A DNA stretch of 26,083 nucleotides, from positions 1-26,083 of the IMG/VR virus record IMGVR_UViG_3300031651_000018. One strand, written 5' to 3'. The notes beneath the pieces were generated by a model, which was not told where the DNA came from, made no database searches, and saw only the letters and a list, made by a program, of their open reading frames with translations. Numbering within the stretch: position 1 is the first letter of the stretch; every line of letters begins with the position of its first letter. This stretch comes from a virus. The position numbers and the translations under genes are program-made. Below, in pieces: positions 15,273 to 21,560 of the stretch.

Positions 15273-15337
15273 TATCGAAACTAGCCGTAACTGGCTAGTC
15301 TGCCAGACCTGACCTACTGGCACTGATGAGATAGGTC
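15273..15337 (+). ncRNA. Type II hammerhead self-cleaving ribozyme
   Basis: All core elements are present in order. Stem II 3' strand TATC (15273-15276), GAAA (15277-15280), stem III CTAGCC/GGCTAG (15281-15286 with 15293-15298) with loop GTAACT, closed by A15280-T15299, giving the cleavage triplet GTC (15298-15300). Stem I TGCCAG/CTGGCA (15301-15306 with 15317-15322), core CTGATGA (15323-15329), and stem II 5' strand GATA (15330-15333). The conserved G-C pair next to the core is kept (15330 with 15276). Cleavage is predicted between 15300 and 15301. GACC in loop I (15311-15314) can pair with GGTC at 15334-15337, as in pseudoknotted type II hammerheads. It is the open-stem-II permutation. Confidence 0.88.
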
Positions 15338-15374
15338 ATAATTTCCGTCTGACCTGCTCTAACAGGGGCCAGAC
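15337..15374 (+). ncRNA. Structured hairpin element, copy B (after the ribozyme)
   Basis: CATAATTTCC (15337-15346) followed by a 28-nt hairpin (15347-15374): GTCTG pairs with CAGAC, then one A-C mismatch, then CCT with GGG. The middle CTGCT and AGGGGCC match copy A. Relative to copy A, one pair changes from C-G to U-A and one from U-G to C-G, which supports a real RNA fold. It lies between the ribozyme and the 48-aa gene. Confidence 0.62.
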
Positions 15375-15407
15375 TCTAAAAATAATTTATTAAAAGAGTG
15401 GTATAAA

Positions 15408-15554
15408 ATGAATAAGAAAAAAAAGATTTATATCAGACAAAAAGAAAAAGAATTTTTTGAAATATTCAGAGGTTTACATGCCAGTATTAAAAAAAATATC
15501 GCTCTGGCTAAACATAAAAATTTTATAATAAAAATCAAAGAAGTAATAAAATAA
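15408..15554 (+). CDS. Small basic protein, 48 aa
   Basis: 48 aa from the ATG at 15408, too short for most gene finders. It is strongly basic and helical: MNKKKKIYIRQKEKEFFEIF, then RGLHASIKKNIALAKHKN. A modest ribosome binding site, AGAGTGG, lies seven bases before the start. If the ribozyme cleaves, its mRNA begins at 15301 with a 5'-OH and a structured leader. The A+T palindrome TTTTTTAATTAAAAAA follows the stop. The basic charge suggests nucleic-acid binding, but no family is recognised. Confidence 0.55.
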   Translation: MNKKKKIYIRQKEKEFFEIFRGLHASIKKNIALAKHKNFIIKIKEVIK

Positions 15555-15573
15555 AAATTTTTTAATTAAAAAA

Positions 15574-15617
15574 AAAGTAAAAAAATACTTTACTTTTTTA
15601 TAATATTATATTATATT
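15574..15617 (+). promoter_or_regulatory. Rightward promoter P5
   Basis: TTTACT (15589-15594), 17-bp spacer, TATATT (15612-15617) followed by AGTAGTATAAATAAT. AAAGTAAA (15574-15581) and TTTACTTT (15589-15596) form an inverted repeat closer together than in P4. The -35 is weaker than TTGACT. It reads into a structured leader. Confidence 0.72.
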
Positions 15618-15624
15618 AGTAGTA

Positions 15625-15742
15625 TAAATAATAGAAAACACAGGATGCACAACCTCTTTCCCGTGTTTTTTCTAAAAAAAAGAGGATGATTGTTATACGA
15701 GGTTGCACTTGAAAAAGTGGTATGATGGTTGTCCTCTTTTTT
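15625..15742 (+). ncRNA. Attenuator-like leader or small RNA
   Basis: From P5 the first terminator-like hairpin comes at once: AAAACACAGG (15635-15644) with CCCGTGTTTT (15660-15669, one A-C mismatch), followed by T residues. A second is AAAAAAGAGGA (15676-15686) with TCCTCTTTTTT (15732-15742). Within it is CACTT-GAAA-AAGTG (15706-15719). CCTC at 15653-15656 can also pair as CAACCTC with GAGGTTG (15699-15705), or as CCTCTTT with AAAGAGG (15679-15685), so the folds exclude one another as in attenuators. Either a leader controlling the 15776 gene or an independent RNA of about 118 nt. No known riboswitch class recognised. Confidence 0.5.
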
Positions 15743-15775
15743 ATTTCTACATAAATAATGATATAGAGAAAATTA

Positions 15776-16114
15776 ATGCAAACACTTATTGAATTGTTAA
15801 AATCAGATGACAATATTATATGTAATAAAAAATTAGCAAGAAATATAGGGCTACATGAAACTATACTCTATTCTGAATTATTATCTAAATATTTGTATTT
15901 CAGTAAAAATAACCAACTAAACAAGTATGGTTATTTTTTTAATACAGTAGAAAATATGCAACAAGATACCACTCTATCTGATTCACAGCAAAGAAAAACT
16001 ATTAAAAATCTTGGTTTACTTGGTTTAATTAAATATCGTAGATACGGAATGCCTGCAAAAAGATGCTTTAAAATTGTTATAAATCAAGAACTTTTGAAAA
16101 AATACTTATTTTAA
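15776..16114 (+). CDS. Replisome-organiser-like winged-helix protein
   Basis: 112 aa. Pattern typical of the N-terminal wHTH of phage replication initiators: NKKLARNIGLHETILYSELL, YFFNTVENMQQDTTLSDSQQ, RKTIKNLGLLGLIKYRR, then YGMPAKRCFKIVIN. In these families the wing binds origin DNA and a separate C-terminal part recruits helicase or loader; here only the DNA-binding part is present. The next two genes carry similar helix-turn-helix domains, so the three may act together at the origin. The ribosome binding site is weak (ATAGAGAAAATTA), so the upstream structured leader could matter for expression. Confidence 0.65.
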   Translation: MQTLIELLKSDDNIICNKKLARNIGLHETILYSELLSKYLYFSKNNQLNKYGYFFNTVENMQQDTTLSDSQQRKTIKNLGLLGLIKYRRYGMPAKRCFKIVINQELLKKYLF

Positions 16115-16138
16115 ATTGCTCAAAAAAAGGAGAAAATT

Positions 16139-16375
16139 ATGATAATTAGATCCAACAAAAACAATCCCCACACATTAGTAAATAATCAATTCCTAAACAA
16201 CAAAAATTTATCCTGGAAAGCAAAAGGACTGCTATTATATTTATTTAGTTTACCAGATAATTTAAAAATTAAAGTCGAAGATTTGAAGAAAATATCCAGT
16301 GATGGAAAAGCAAGTACAGAATCTGCATTAAAAGAACTCATTAAACACAAGTATATTACAGGAGAAAAACAATGA
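16139..16375 (+). CDS. Helix-turn-helix replication protein, short
   Basis: 78 aa. VNNQFLNNKNLSWKAKGLLL, then YLFSLPDNLKIKVEDLKKI, then a second helix pair (STESALKELIKHKYITG) match the N-terminal wHTH of phage replication/primosome proteins (the 'SWKAKGLLAYLLSLPD' group). It is normally fused to a longer C-terminal part; here it ends at 78 residues and overlaps the next start by four bases (ATGA), as if the gene were split into two coupled parts. Strong AAAAAAGGAGAAAATT site. Likely an origin or helicase-loading factor. Confidence 0.65.
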   Translation: MIIRSNKNNPHTLVNNQFLNNKNLSWKAKGLLLYLFSLPDNLKIKVEDLKKISSDGKASTESALKELIKHKYITGEKQ

Positions 16376-17724
16376 AACAAAAAAGAGATATTTCTAATAT
16401 ATCCGTGGAAATGGATGATGATATTATTTTCATAACTGTGGAAAAATATAAATTATTTTTAAGCTACGGTAAAATTGGAATTGATGCATACCAACTTTAT
16501 AGTCATTTAATTTTTACTGCCAGACTACAAAAAACAAATAGTGTATATGCTAATAATACATATTTAAAAAAAGGCTTGTGTTGGGGCAGAGATAAATTAA
16601 TACAAGCAAAAAATTTATTACATGAATTAGGATTAATTGAAACCGTACAAAAAAAAGATGAAAAAGGTAAATTTAATGGTAATTATATTGTGGTTAAGAC
16701 AAAAACAAGCTCTGCCGGAGTACCGAAAAAACGGAGTCCGGTTTTAAGACGTAAATGCTTAAACGAGAAAGTAAAATGCTTAAACGAAGAAATAAGTGAC
16801 TCTATCGAGTCACAAAACTCTTCAGCTAATAAAAATTTAATAAAATCAGCTAATAAAAATTTAATAAAATCAGCTAATAAAAATTTAATAAAATCAGCTA
16901 ATAAAAATTTAATAAAATCAGCTAATAAAAATTTAATAAAAATAGATGAAATAACTATGTTTTGGAATAAATTAAGTAATACAAGAAAACATAAAGACTC
17001 ATCTAAAATTCATAAAAGAATTAATAAATTATTAAATGATCTAAGAAAAGGTAATTTTTATAAATATCATTTTGATGAAAATTTTTTAAATAAAAATAAA
17101 ATAACAAAAAAAGACCTAAAAATAAAATGGACAGATGAAAATATTAAAATCATTTTAGAAAAAATTAATTTAATTTATGAGAACAAATATTGGCCCTATG
17201 ATAAAACAAAATTAACTAAAGATTTAGATATTATTATTTATAATAAAATTAGTCAAAAATCTTTTTTTCTGATGTATATGAATAATACACCTAAATTATT
17301 AAATGCAGATAAAAAACAAAAACCTAAAAATATTATAATTTATGATAAGTATAAAAAATTATTTGCTATAAATGACCAGAAATTTGTAAAAATGTTTAAT
17401 GAATTTTATACTAAAGTACAAATAATTTTTTCTGATATTGAACCATGCTACAGACACAGATCATTTAGCAGTTATCTTGGGAGCAGTAGACGTCAAGAAG
17501 TATTTTTTGATATACACATCGAATGGCTTAAAAAACAAAGTCAGTTATTTCCTGGACTGATGAAAGGAAGGCCGTGGCAGGATTTTAAAAATCATATTAA
17601 AAAAGAATATGATTTTATTTTAGAACCAAATGAAGGAGAAAAAAAAGAAATACTAAGAAGTTATAATGAAAGTTGCAGGAGAATTGAGGCAAAAAAAGAT
17701 GAAAAAAATGAGTACTTTTTTTAA
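16372..17724 (+). CDS. Replication initiator-like protein with in-gene tandem repeats
   Basis: 450 aa. The N-terminal domain is helix-turn-helix-like (FLSYGKIGIDAYQLYSHLIF, GLCWGRDKLIQAKNLLHELG, then YIVVKTKT). A linker rich in Lys/Arg/Cys follows, then five copies of SANKNLIK (about residues 151-190) encoded by 24-bp repeats. The C-terminal 250 residues are basic and helical (PCYRHRSFSSYLGSSRRQEV, WLKKQSQLFPGLMKGRPWQD) and not recognised. The arrangement of DNA-binding domain, repeat-coding linker and C-terminal interaction domain resembles phage initiators such as lambda O, where the linker DNA is the origin. It overlaps the previous gene by four bases and the ligase gene by 26. Confidence 0.6.
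   Translation: MKQKRDISNISVEMDDDIIFITVEKYKLFLSYGKIGIDAYQLYSHLIFTARLQKTNSVYANNTYLKKGLCWGRDKLIQAKNLLHELGLIETVQKKDEKGKFNGNYIVVKTKTSSAGVPKKRSPVLRRKCLNEKVKCLNEEISDSIESQNSSANKNLIKSANKNLIKSANKNLIKSANKNLIKSANKNLIKIDEITMFWNKLSNTRKHKDSSKIHKRINKLLNDLRKGNFYKYHFDENFLNKNKITKKDLKIKWTDENIKIILEKINLIYENKYWPYDKTKLTKDLDIIIYNKISQKSFFLMYMNNTPKLLNADKKQKPKNIIIYDKYKKLFAINDQKFVKMFNEFYTKVQIIFSDIEPCYRHRSFSSYLGSSRRQEVFFDIHIEWLKKQSQLFPGLMKGRPWQDFKNHIKKEYDFILEPNEGEKKEILRSYNESCRRIEAKKDEKNEYFF
16822..16941 (+). repeat. Five 24-bp direct repeats, iteron candidate
   Basis: Units start at 16822, 16846, 16870, 16894 and 16918 (TCAGCTAATAAAAATTTAAT and four further bases, the last copy ending one base different). All are in frame within the initiator-like gene. 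Spacing of 24 bp and A+T richness fit initiator-binding iterons next to an unwinding region. Confidence 0.95.
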
Positions 17725-18301
17725 AAAAGATCCAAATGATCTTGGTAGAGTTGTAAGTGAAATAAATCCTGAAAATAGATGGGTTTTGAATTGCGGTTTG
17801 CCTACTCGAAAATTTGATGGAACAGCTTGTATGATAAAAGATTTTCAACTTTATAAAAGATATGATGTAAAGAAAAATAAAAAAACAGGTAAATTTAAAA
17901 AAGTTCCAGATGGTGCAATTTCTTGTCAAGAACCAGATATGAAAAGCGGTCATTGGCCACATTGGATTTTATGCGATAGAAATAATTCTCAAGATAAATA
18001 TCATTTTGAGGCTTTTGATAATTTAGAATGTAAACAAAATGGGACGTATGAATTATGCGGAGAAAAGGTGCAAGGAAATCCAGAAAAAATTAAAGGTCAT
18101 AAACTTATTTTACATGGGTCAGAATATTTAAATATATCAGATTTTTCTTTTGAAGGATTAAAAAATTTTTTATCTTCAAGTAAAAATAATATTGAGGGCA
18201 TTGTTTTTTATTCAACTGATGGATCAGGTCGAATGTGTAAAATAAGAAAAGTTGATTTTGGAATAAAAAGATATGAAAAGGAGAGATGTTATGGAAAATA
18301 A
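17699..18301 (+). CDS. RLIG1-like RNA ligase (DUF5565 family)
   Basis: 200 aa from the ATG at 17699, chosen because GAGG lies nine bases upstream; an ATG at 17666 would add 11 residues. Nucleotidyltransferase motifs are clear: motif I RKFDGTACMI with Lys38 as the AMP-accepting lysine, then LYKRYDVKK, CQEPDMKSGHWPHWIL, GTYELCGEKVQGNPE (motif III area), IEGIVFYSTDG (motif IV) and MCKIRKVDFGIKR (motif V). This set matches the DUF5565 group, to which the human RNA ligase RLIG1 (C12orf29) belongs; it joins 5'-phosphate and 3'-OH RNA ends. Likely RNA repair after host tRNA or rRNA cleavage. Confidence 0.8.
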   Translation: MKKMSTFFKKDPNDLGRVVSEINPENRWVLNCGLPTRKFDGTACMIKDFQLYKRYDVKKNKKTGKFKKVPDGAISCQEPDMKSGHWPHWILCDRNNSQDKYHFEAFDNLECKQNGTYELCGEKVQGNPEKIKGHKLILHGSEYLNISDFSFEGLKNFLSSSKNNIEGIVFYSTDGSGRMCKIRKVDFGIKRYEKERCYGK

Positions 18302-18494
18302 TAATTTAAATGTGAAAGAAGATCAAAAAAAAGCAGTTCTATGTGAAGTTTATTCAAGAGTTGTGGGGTATATGCGTCCTGTTGCACAATGGAATAAGGG
18401 CAAACAAGAGGAGTTTAGGGAAAGAGCAATAATTGATTTAGCAAAAACAGGTATTGGAGAAAACACGAATGAAATTAATCAGGAACAAAATTGA
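18291..18494 (+). CDS. Stand-alone NrdD-type glycyl-radical tail
   Basis: 67 aa from the ATG at 18291 (AAAAGGAGAGATGTT upstream), overlapping the ligase end. Residues 20-46, EVYSRVVGYMRPVAQWNKGK then QEEFRER, match the C-terminal end of anaerobic ribonucleotide reductase NrdD, where the Gly in the RVVGY context (Gly26 here) carries the radical. NrdD itself is not in the window, and the zinc cysteines that precede this tail in NrdD are missing except Cys18. By analogy with GrcA/YfiD, which replaces the damaged radical end of pyruvate formate-lyase, it could repair or supplement host NrdD and keep dNTP supply up without oxygen. It may also need an NrdG activase. Function inferred from motif only. 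Confidence 0.65.
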   Translation: MENNNLNVKEDQKKAVLCEVYSRVVGYMRPVAQWNKGKQEEFRERAIIDLAKTGIGENTNEINQEQN

Positions 18495-19854
18495 TGTTGA
18501 AGCAGAAAAAGAAATTGTTATTGGTTTTATAGTTAGCAATAGATTTATAAAAGAAATAACACCTATTTTTGATGTAAAATATTTGAAAATTAATTACACA
18601 AAAATTATTTCCAAGTGGTGTTTAGAATATTATGCCCAATATGGAAAAGCTCCCTACACAGATATTGAAAAAATATTTAAGTTAAAAACAATTGAGAATA
18701 AAATAAATGATGAATTAGTGGAATTGATTGAAAAGTTTTTAATGGATTTAAATAAAAAATATGCAGATTTTGAAAATTTTAATGAACAGTATTTAATTGA
18801 TAACACAGAAAAATATTTAAAAAAGTGTAATTTAGAATTACTTAAAGATACTATTGATGTTTGTTTGGTTGATAATAAAATTGATAAAGCTGAATCAATT
18901 GTGGCTTCTCATTGTAGAGTAGAAAGACTTGGTCATGATTATATTGATATTTTAAAAGATGATAAAAAAATTATTTTAAAATTATTAGAAGAGGAAAATG
19001 AAATTTTTACTTTTCCAGGAGTATTGGGACAAATGGTTGGACCAATACATAGGGCTGATTTTGTTAGTTACATAGCTCCAATGAAACGCGGAAAATCCTG
19101 GCACTTGATTAATTTTGCTGTAAGGGCTTCATTGCTTCAACTCAAAGTTTTATTTATTTCTATGGAAATGCCTATGAAACAATTATTACAAAGATTTTAT
19201 CAAAATTTTTTAGGTGAAAGTAAAAAACAAAAAGATGAGATTACAATTCCTTACTTTAATGAAAATAATTTGGATTTTAAAACAGTGAAAAGAAAAGGTT
19301 TGAAAGTAAGTGGCGTAATACGAAAAATAAAAAAGTTGGATACATTAATTAAAGGCGGTGGATTAAATCTTGTGTGTTATCCTACACGTGGTATTAATAT
19401 AGCAGGTATAAAAAATGAAATAAATAATTTAGCACATTATAAAAAGTTTTATCCCGATGTTGTTGTAATAGATTATTTGGACATACTAGCTCCAGAGCCT
19501 TTTTCATCAAAAGATATTAGACATAGAATAGATGAGACATGGGCAGTAGCTCGTGGGTTAGCGCAAGAAATAAACGGCGTTGTAGTAACGGCTAGTCAGG
19601 GTAATAGAGGAACATTTTCAAAAGACATTGATGAGGAAGGTGTGGCAGAAGATATTAGAAAACTTGCACATGTAACACACATGATTACTTTGAATCAAAC
19701 CAAAGAAGATAAAAGAAATTGTGTCATGCGTATGAGTATGTTATCTGCACGTGAAGAAGAGTTTTTTGTTGATGATGAAGTTGTAGTTACTTATCAATAT
19801 GGAATTGGAAAAGCATATTTGGATAGTCGCTGGAAAAAAGATGTAATTTTTTAA
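18469..19854 (+). CDS. DnaB-like replicative helicase
   Basis: 461 aa from the ATG at 18469 (TTGGAGAAAACACGA upstream), overlapping the previous gene. N-terminal 140 residues are helical like a DnaB N-domain (EKEIVIGFIVSNRFIKEI). The RecA core follows: Walker A variant SYIAPMKRGKSWHLINFAV, KVLFISMEMPMKQLLQRF (H1a), Walker B VVVIDYLDILAPEP, then EINGVVVTASQGNRGTF (H3) and a C-terminal strand with MRMSMLSAREEEFFVDD. The Walker A lacks the second Gly pattern of DnaB but keeps GKS, as in other phage DnaB-type proteins. It works with the primase at 13995. The end lies 88 bp before the queD start. Confidence 0.85.
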   Translation: MKLIRNKIDVEAEKEIVIGFIVSNRFIKEITPIFDVKYLKINYTKIISKWCLEYYAQYGKAPYTDIEKIFKLKTIENKINDELVELIEKFLMDLNKKYADFENFNEQYLIDNTEKYLKKCNLELLKDTIDVCLVDNKIDKAESIVASHCRVERLGHDYIDILKDDKKIILKLLEEENEIFTFPGVLGQMVGPIHRADFVSYIAPMKRGKSWHLINFAVRASLLQLKVLFISMEMPMKQLLQRFYQNFLGESKKQKDEITIPYFNENNLDFKTVKRKGLKVSGVIRKIKKLDTLIKGGGLNLVCYPTRGINIAGIKNEINNLAHYKKFYPDVVVIDYLDILAPEPFSSKDIRHRIDETWAVARGLAQEINGVVVTASQGNRGTFSKDIDEEGVAEDIRKLAHVTHMITLNQTKEDKRNCVMRMSMLSAREEEFFVDDEVVVTYQYGIGKAYLDSRWKKDVIF

Positions 19855-19942
19855 AAAAAGTTTAATTATTTTGTGTTAAAAATATATAATATAAATATAT
19901 CATATAAATATATAATATAAATATATGATAAAGAGGTGAAAA
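19855..19942 (+). promoter_or_regulatory. A+T-rich control region before the 7-deazaguanine operon
   Basis: Two copies of a 21-bp sequence (19880-19900 and 19906-19926, spacing 26 bp) each contain TATAAT. TATCATATA (19898-19906) and TATATGATA (19922-19930) form a perfect 9-bp inverted repeat around the second TATAAT. No good -35 is seen; TTTAAT at 19861 with 18-bp spacing to TATAAT at 19885 is the best guess. The layout suggests an operator for the que genes. The ribosome binding site of queD is AGAGGTG. Confidence 0.5.
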
Positions 19943-20344
19943 ATGTTAACCGTAACAAAAAAATTTGAATTTGAAGCAGCTCATTTTTTAAAAAATTATC
20001 AAGGAAATTGTTTTAATTTACATGGCCATACATTTAAGCTGGAAGTAACTATAGGTGTATTAGGAACTTGTTCAGATGTTTTGGAAAGAGAATTACAAAA
20101 TGGTATGTTGTTTGATTTTAAAAAGTTAAAAAAAGTTGTACAGGAAAATATAATTGATATATTTGATCATAATTGTCTTAATAATATATTTCCAGAAAAT
20201 CCCACATGTGAAAATATGGTTTTGTATATTATAGATAAATTAAAAAAATTTTTATTTGGTAAAGAAGAAAATATAAAATTATTTAGAGTAAGATTATATG
20301 AAACAAGTAATTCATATTGTGAGTGGTCTGAGGAAATTAAATGA
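19943..20344 (+). CDS. queD: 6-carboxytetrahydropterin synthase QueD
   Basis: 133 aa, full length for the family. Zinc ligands His14 (EAAHFL), His27 and His29 (LHGHTF), catalytic Cys23 in CFNLHGHT, FDHNCLN with the catalytic His/Asp pair, and YETSNSYCEWSEE with the conserved Glu. Converts dihydroneopterin triphosphate made by FolE to 6-carboxytetrahydropterin, the second step toward preQ0. First gene of a seven-gene operon ending with a DpdA-like transglycosylase, so the product is more likely to go to DNA than to tRNA. Overlaps queE by four bases. Confidence 0.93.
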   Translation: MLTVTKKFEFEAAHFLKNYQGNCFNLHGHTFKLEVTIGVLGTCSDVLERELQNGMLFDFKKLKKVVQENIIDIFDHNCLNNIFPENPTCENMVLYIIDKLKKFLFGKEENIKLFRVRLYETSNSYCEWSEEIK

Positions 20345-21003
20345 AAATATTTGAAATATTTGATAGTATAAATGGAGAAGTAAATGGAATTTCACAGGGT
20401 GTACGTTCTACTTTTGTCAGATTTGCTGGTTGTAATTTAAAATGTCCTTACTGCGACACTTTGTATGCAAGAGAAAAAGAGAGTGGTGAAATTATTACTG
20501 TTGAACAAATAGTAAAAAAAATTATATCTATGAAAAATCATGTAATAGTTTTTACAGGGGGAGAACCTTTACTATATGAAAAAGAAATTTCAGATATTAT
20601 TATTTTGTTAGAGAAAAATAATTTTTATTATAAAATAATAGTAGAAACAAATGGAACAGTAAAATCTATGTTTTTAATGAGAAATGATAAGAGAAATGAT
20701 AAAATTTACTTTGTAGTAGACTATAAATTACCTTCATCAAATGTAAATATCAATGAAATAAATTTTTTATACAAAGATTTATCTAAACAAGATATTATTA
20801 AATTTGTCATTAGTGACGAAATAGATTTTTATTGTTTTGTTAATACGTATAAAATAATAAAAGAATATTCTTTGGCACAAATAGCTGTTAGCGCTAACAC
20901 GAAAATAATGAGTTATAAAAAATTATTTACTTTATTACAAGAAAATAAAATTTATGATATTATATTTAATGTTCAAATTCATAAATTAATTAATTTTAAA
21001 TAA
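20341..21003 (+). CDS. queE: 7-carboxy-7-deazaguanine synthase QueE (radical SAM)
   Basis: 220 aa. Typical start (KIFEIFDSINGEVNGISQG), which is the substrate/magnesium region, then the radical SAM cluster CNLKCPYC with Cys31, Cys35 and Cys38. VIVFTGGEPLL is the SAM-binding GGE motif. VETNGTV and FVVDYKLPSSN follow as in QueE. The C-terminal part is shorter and more divergent. Forms the deazaguanine ring from the QueD product. Inside is a small direct repeat encoding RNDKRNDK. Translation couples to queD through ATGA. Confidence 0.92.
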   Translation: MKIFEIFDSINGEVNGISQGVRSTFVRFAGCNLKCPYCDTLYAREKESGEIITVEQIVKKIISMKNHVIVFTGGEPLLYEKEISDIIILLEKNNFYYKIIVETNGTVKSMFLMRNDKRNDKIYFVVDYKLPSSNVNINEINFLYKDLSKQDIIKFVISDEIDFYCFVNTYKIIKEYSLAQIAVSANTKIMSYKKLFTLLQENKIYDIIFNVQIHKLINFK

Positions 21004-21020
21004 AAGACAAGGAGAAAAAA

Positions 21021-21560
21021 ATGGTAACAAAAGAATGTTTAATGGAAGCTGCAAAAGATTTATCTGGTTTTATTGATTTTGATATTTCAATTGATGAATT
21101 AGAAAAATGTGATGTTGAGATTATACGAGACGAAGTAATTGAAGCAGCTGCTGTTTTAGAAGATGGCGACAAGTTAAGGCAAATTACTTTTGATGTTTTA
21201 CAAGAACTTGAATTGGATATTCCAGCAAAAATAAAAATTATCAAAGAAAAGGAAAAACCAAAAAAAGTTGTTTCAATAAAAGAAGAACCAAAAGAAATTA
21301 AAAAAGAAGAACCAAAAGAAAGTAAAAAAGAAAGTAAAAAAGAAAGTAAAAAAGAAAGTAAAAAAGAAAGTAAAAAAGAATATGTTTGTAAAAAAGGAAG
21401 TCAAGCAGATTATATTAATAATCTTATTCTTAAAAATATTTCTTTAGAAAAGATGATAAATTCTTTTAGTGAAAAATATAAAAAAAATAAGATTACTTCT
21501 AAAAATAGAATTAATTTACATTTAAATTTTTTAAAACGAAAAGGTATTATAAATGAGTAA
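21021..21560 (+). CDS. Unknown protein in the deazaguanine operon with Lys-Glu-Ser-Lys repeats
   Basis: 179 aa, not recognised. Three parts: an acidic N-terminal domain (about 1-75, [20 protein letters not shown]), a charged linker (about 76-125) with tandem Lys-Glu-Ser-Lys units coded by 12-bp repeats near 21317-21380, and a C-terminal basic domain (about 126-179, [20 protein letters not shown], then [15 protein letters not shown]) that looks like a small winged helix. Its place between queE and folE, with an eight-base overlap into folE, ties it to the operon. It may be a DNA-binding partner or regulator. The linker resembles the tail of the 3511 gene in composition. Confidence 0.6.
   Translation: MVTKECLMEAAKDLSGFIDFDISIDELEKCDVEIIRDEVIEAAAVLEDGDKLRQITFDVLQELELDIPAKIKIIKEKEKPKKVVSIKEEPKEIKKEEPKESKKESKKESKKESKKESKKEYVCKKGSQADYINNLILKNISLEKMINSFSEKYKKNKITSKNRINLHLNFLKRKGIINE

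Noticed and set aside
15640-15742. PreQ1 riboswitch controlling the que genes
   Set aside because: Core sequence and pseudoknot of known preQ1 classes are not found, and the element lies 4 kb upstream of the que operon.
16822-16941. CRISPR-like array
   Set aside because: Repeats are contiguous 24-bp units without spacers and are in frame inside a gene.
17558-17564. Second CTGATGA as hammerhead core (also at 5006 and 3264, and on the minus strand near 6650)
   Set aside because: No flanking stem I, GTC or GAAA in a matching arrangement; all lie in coding sequence.
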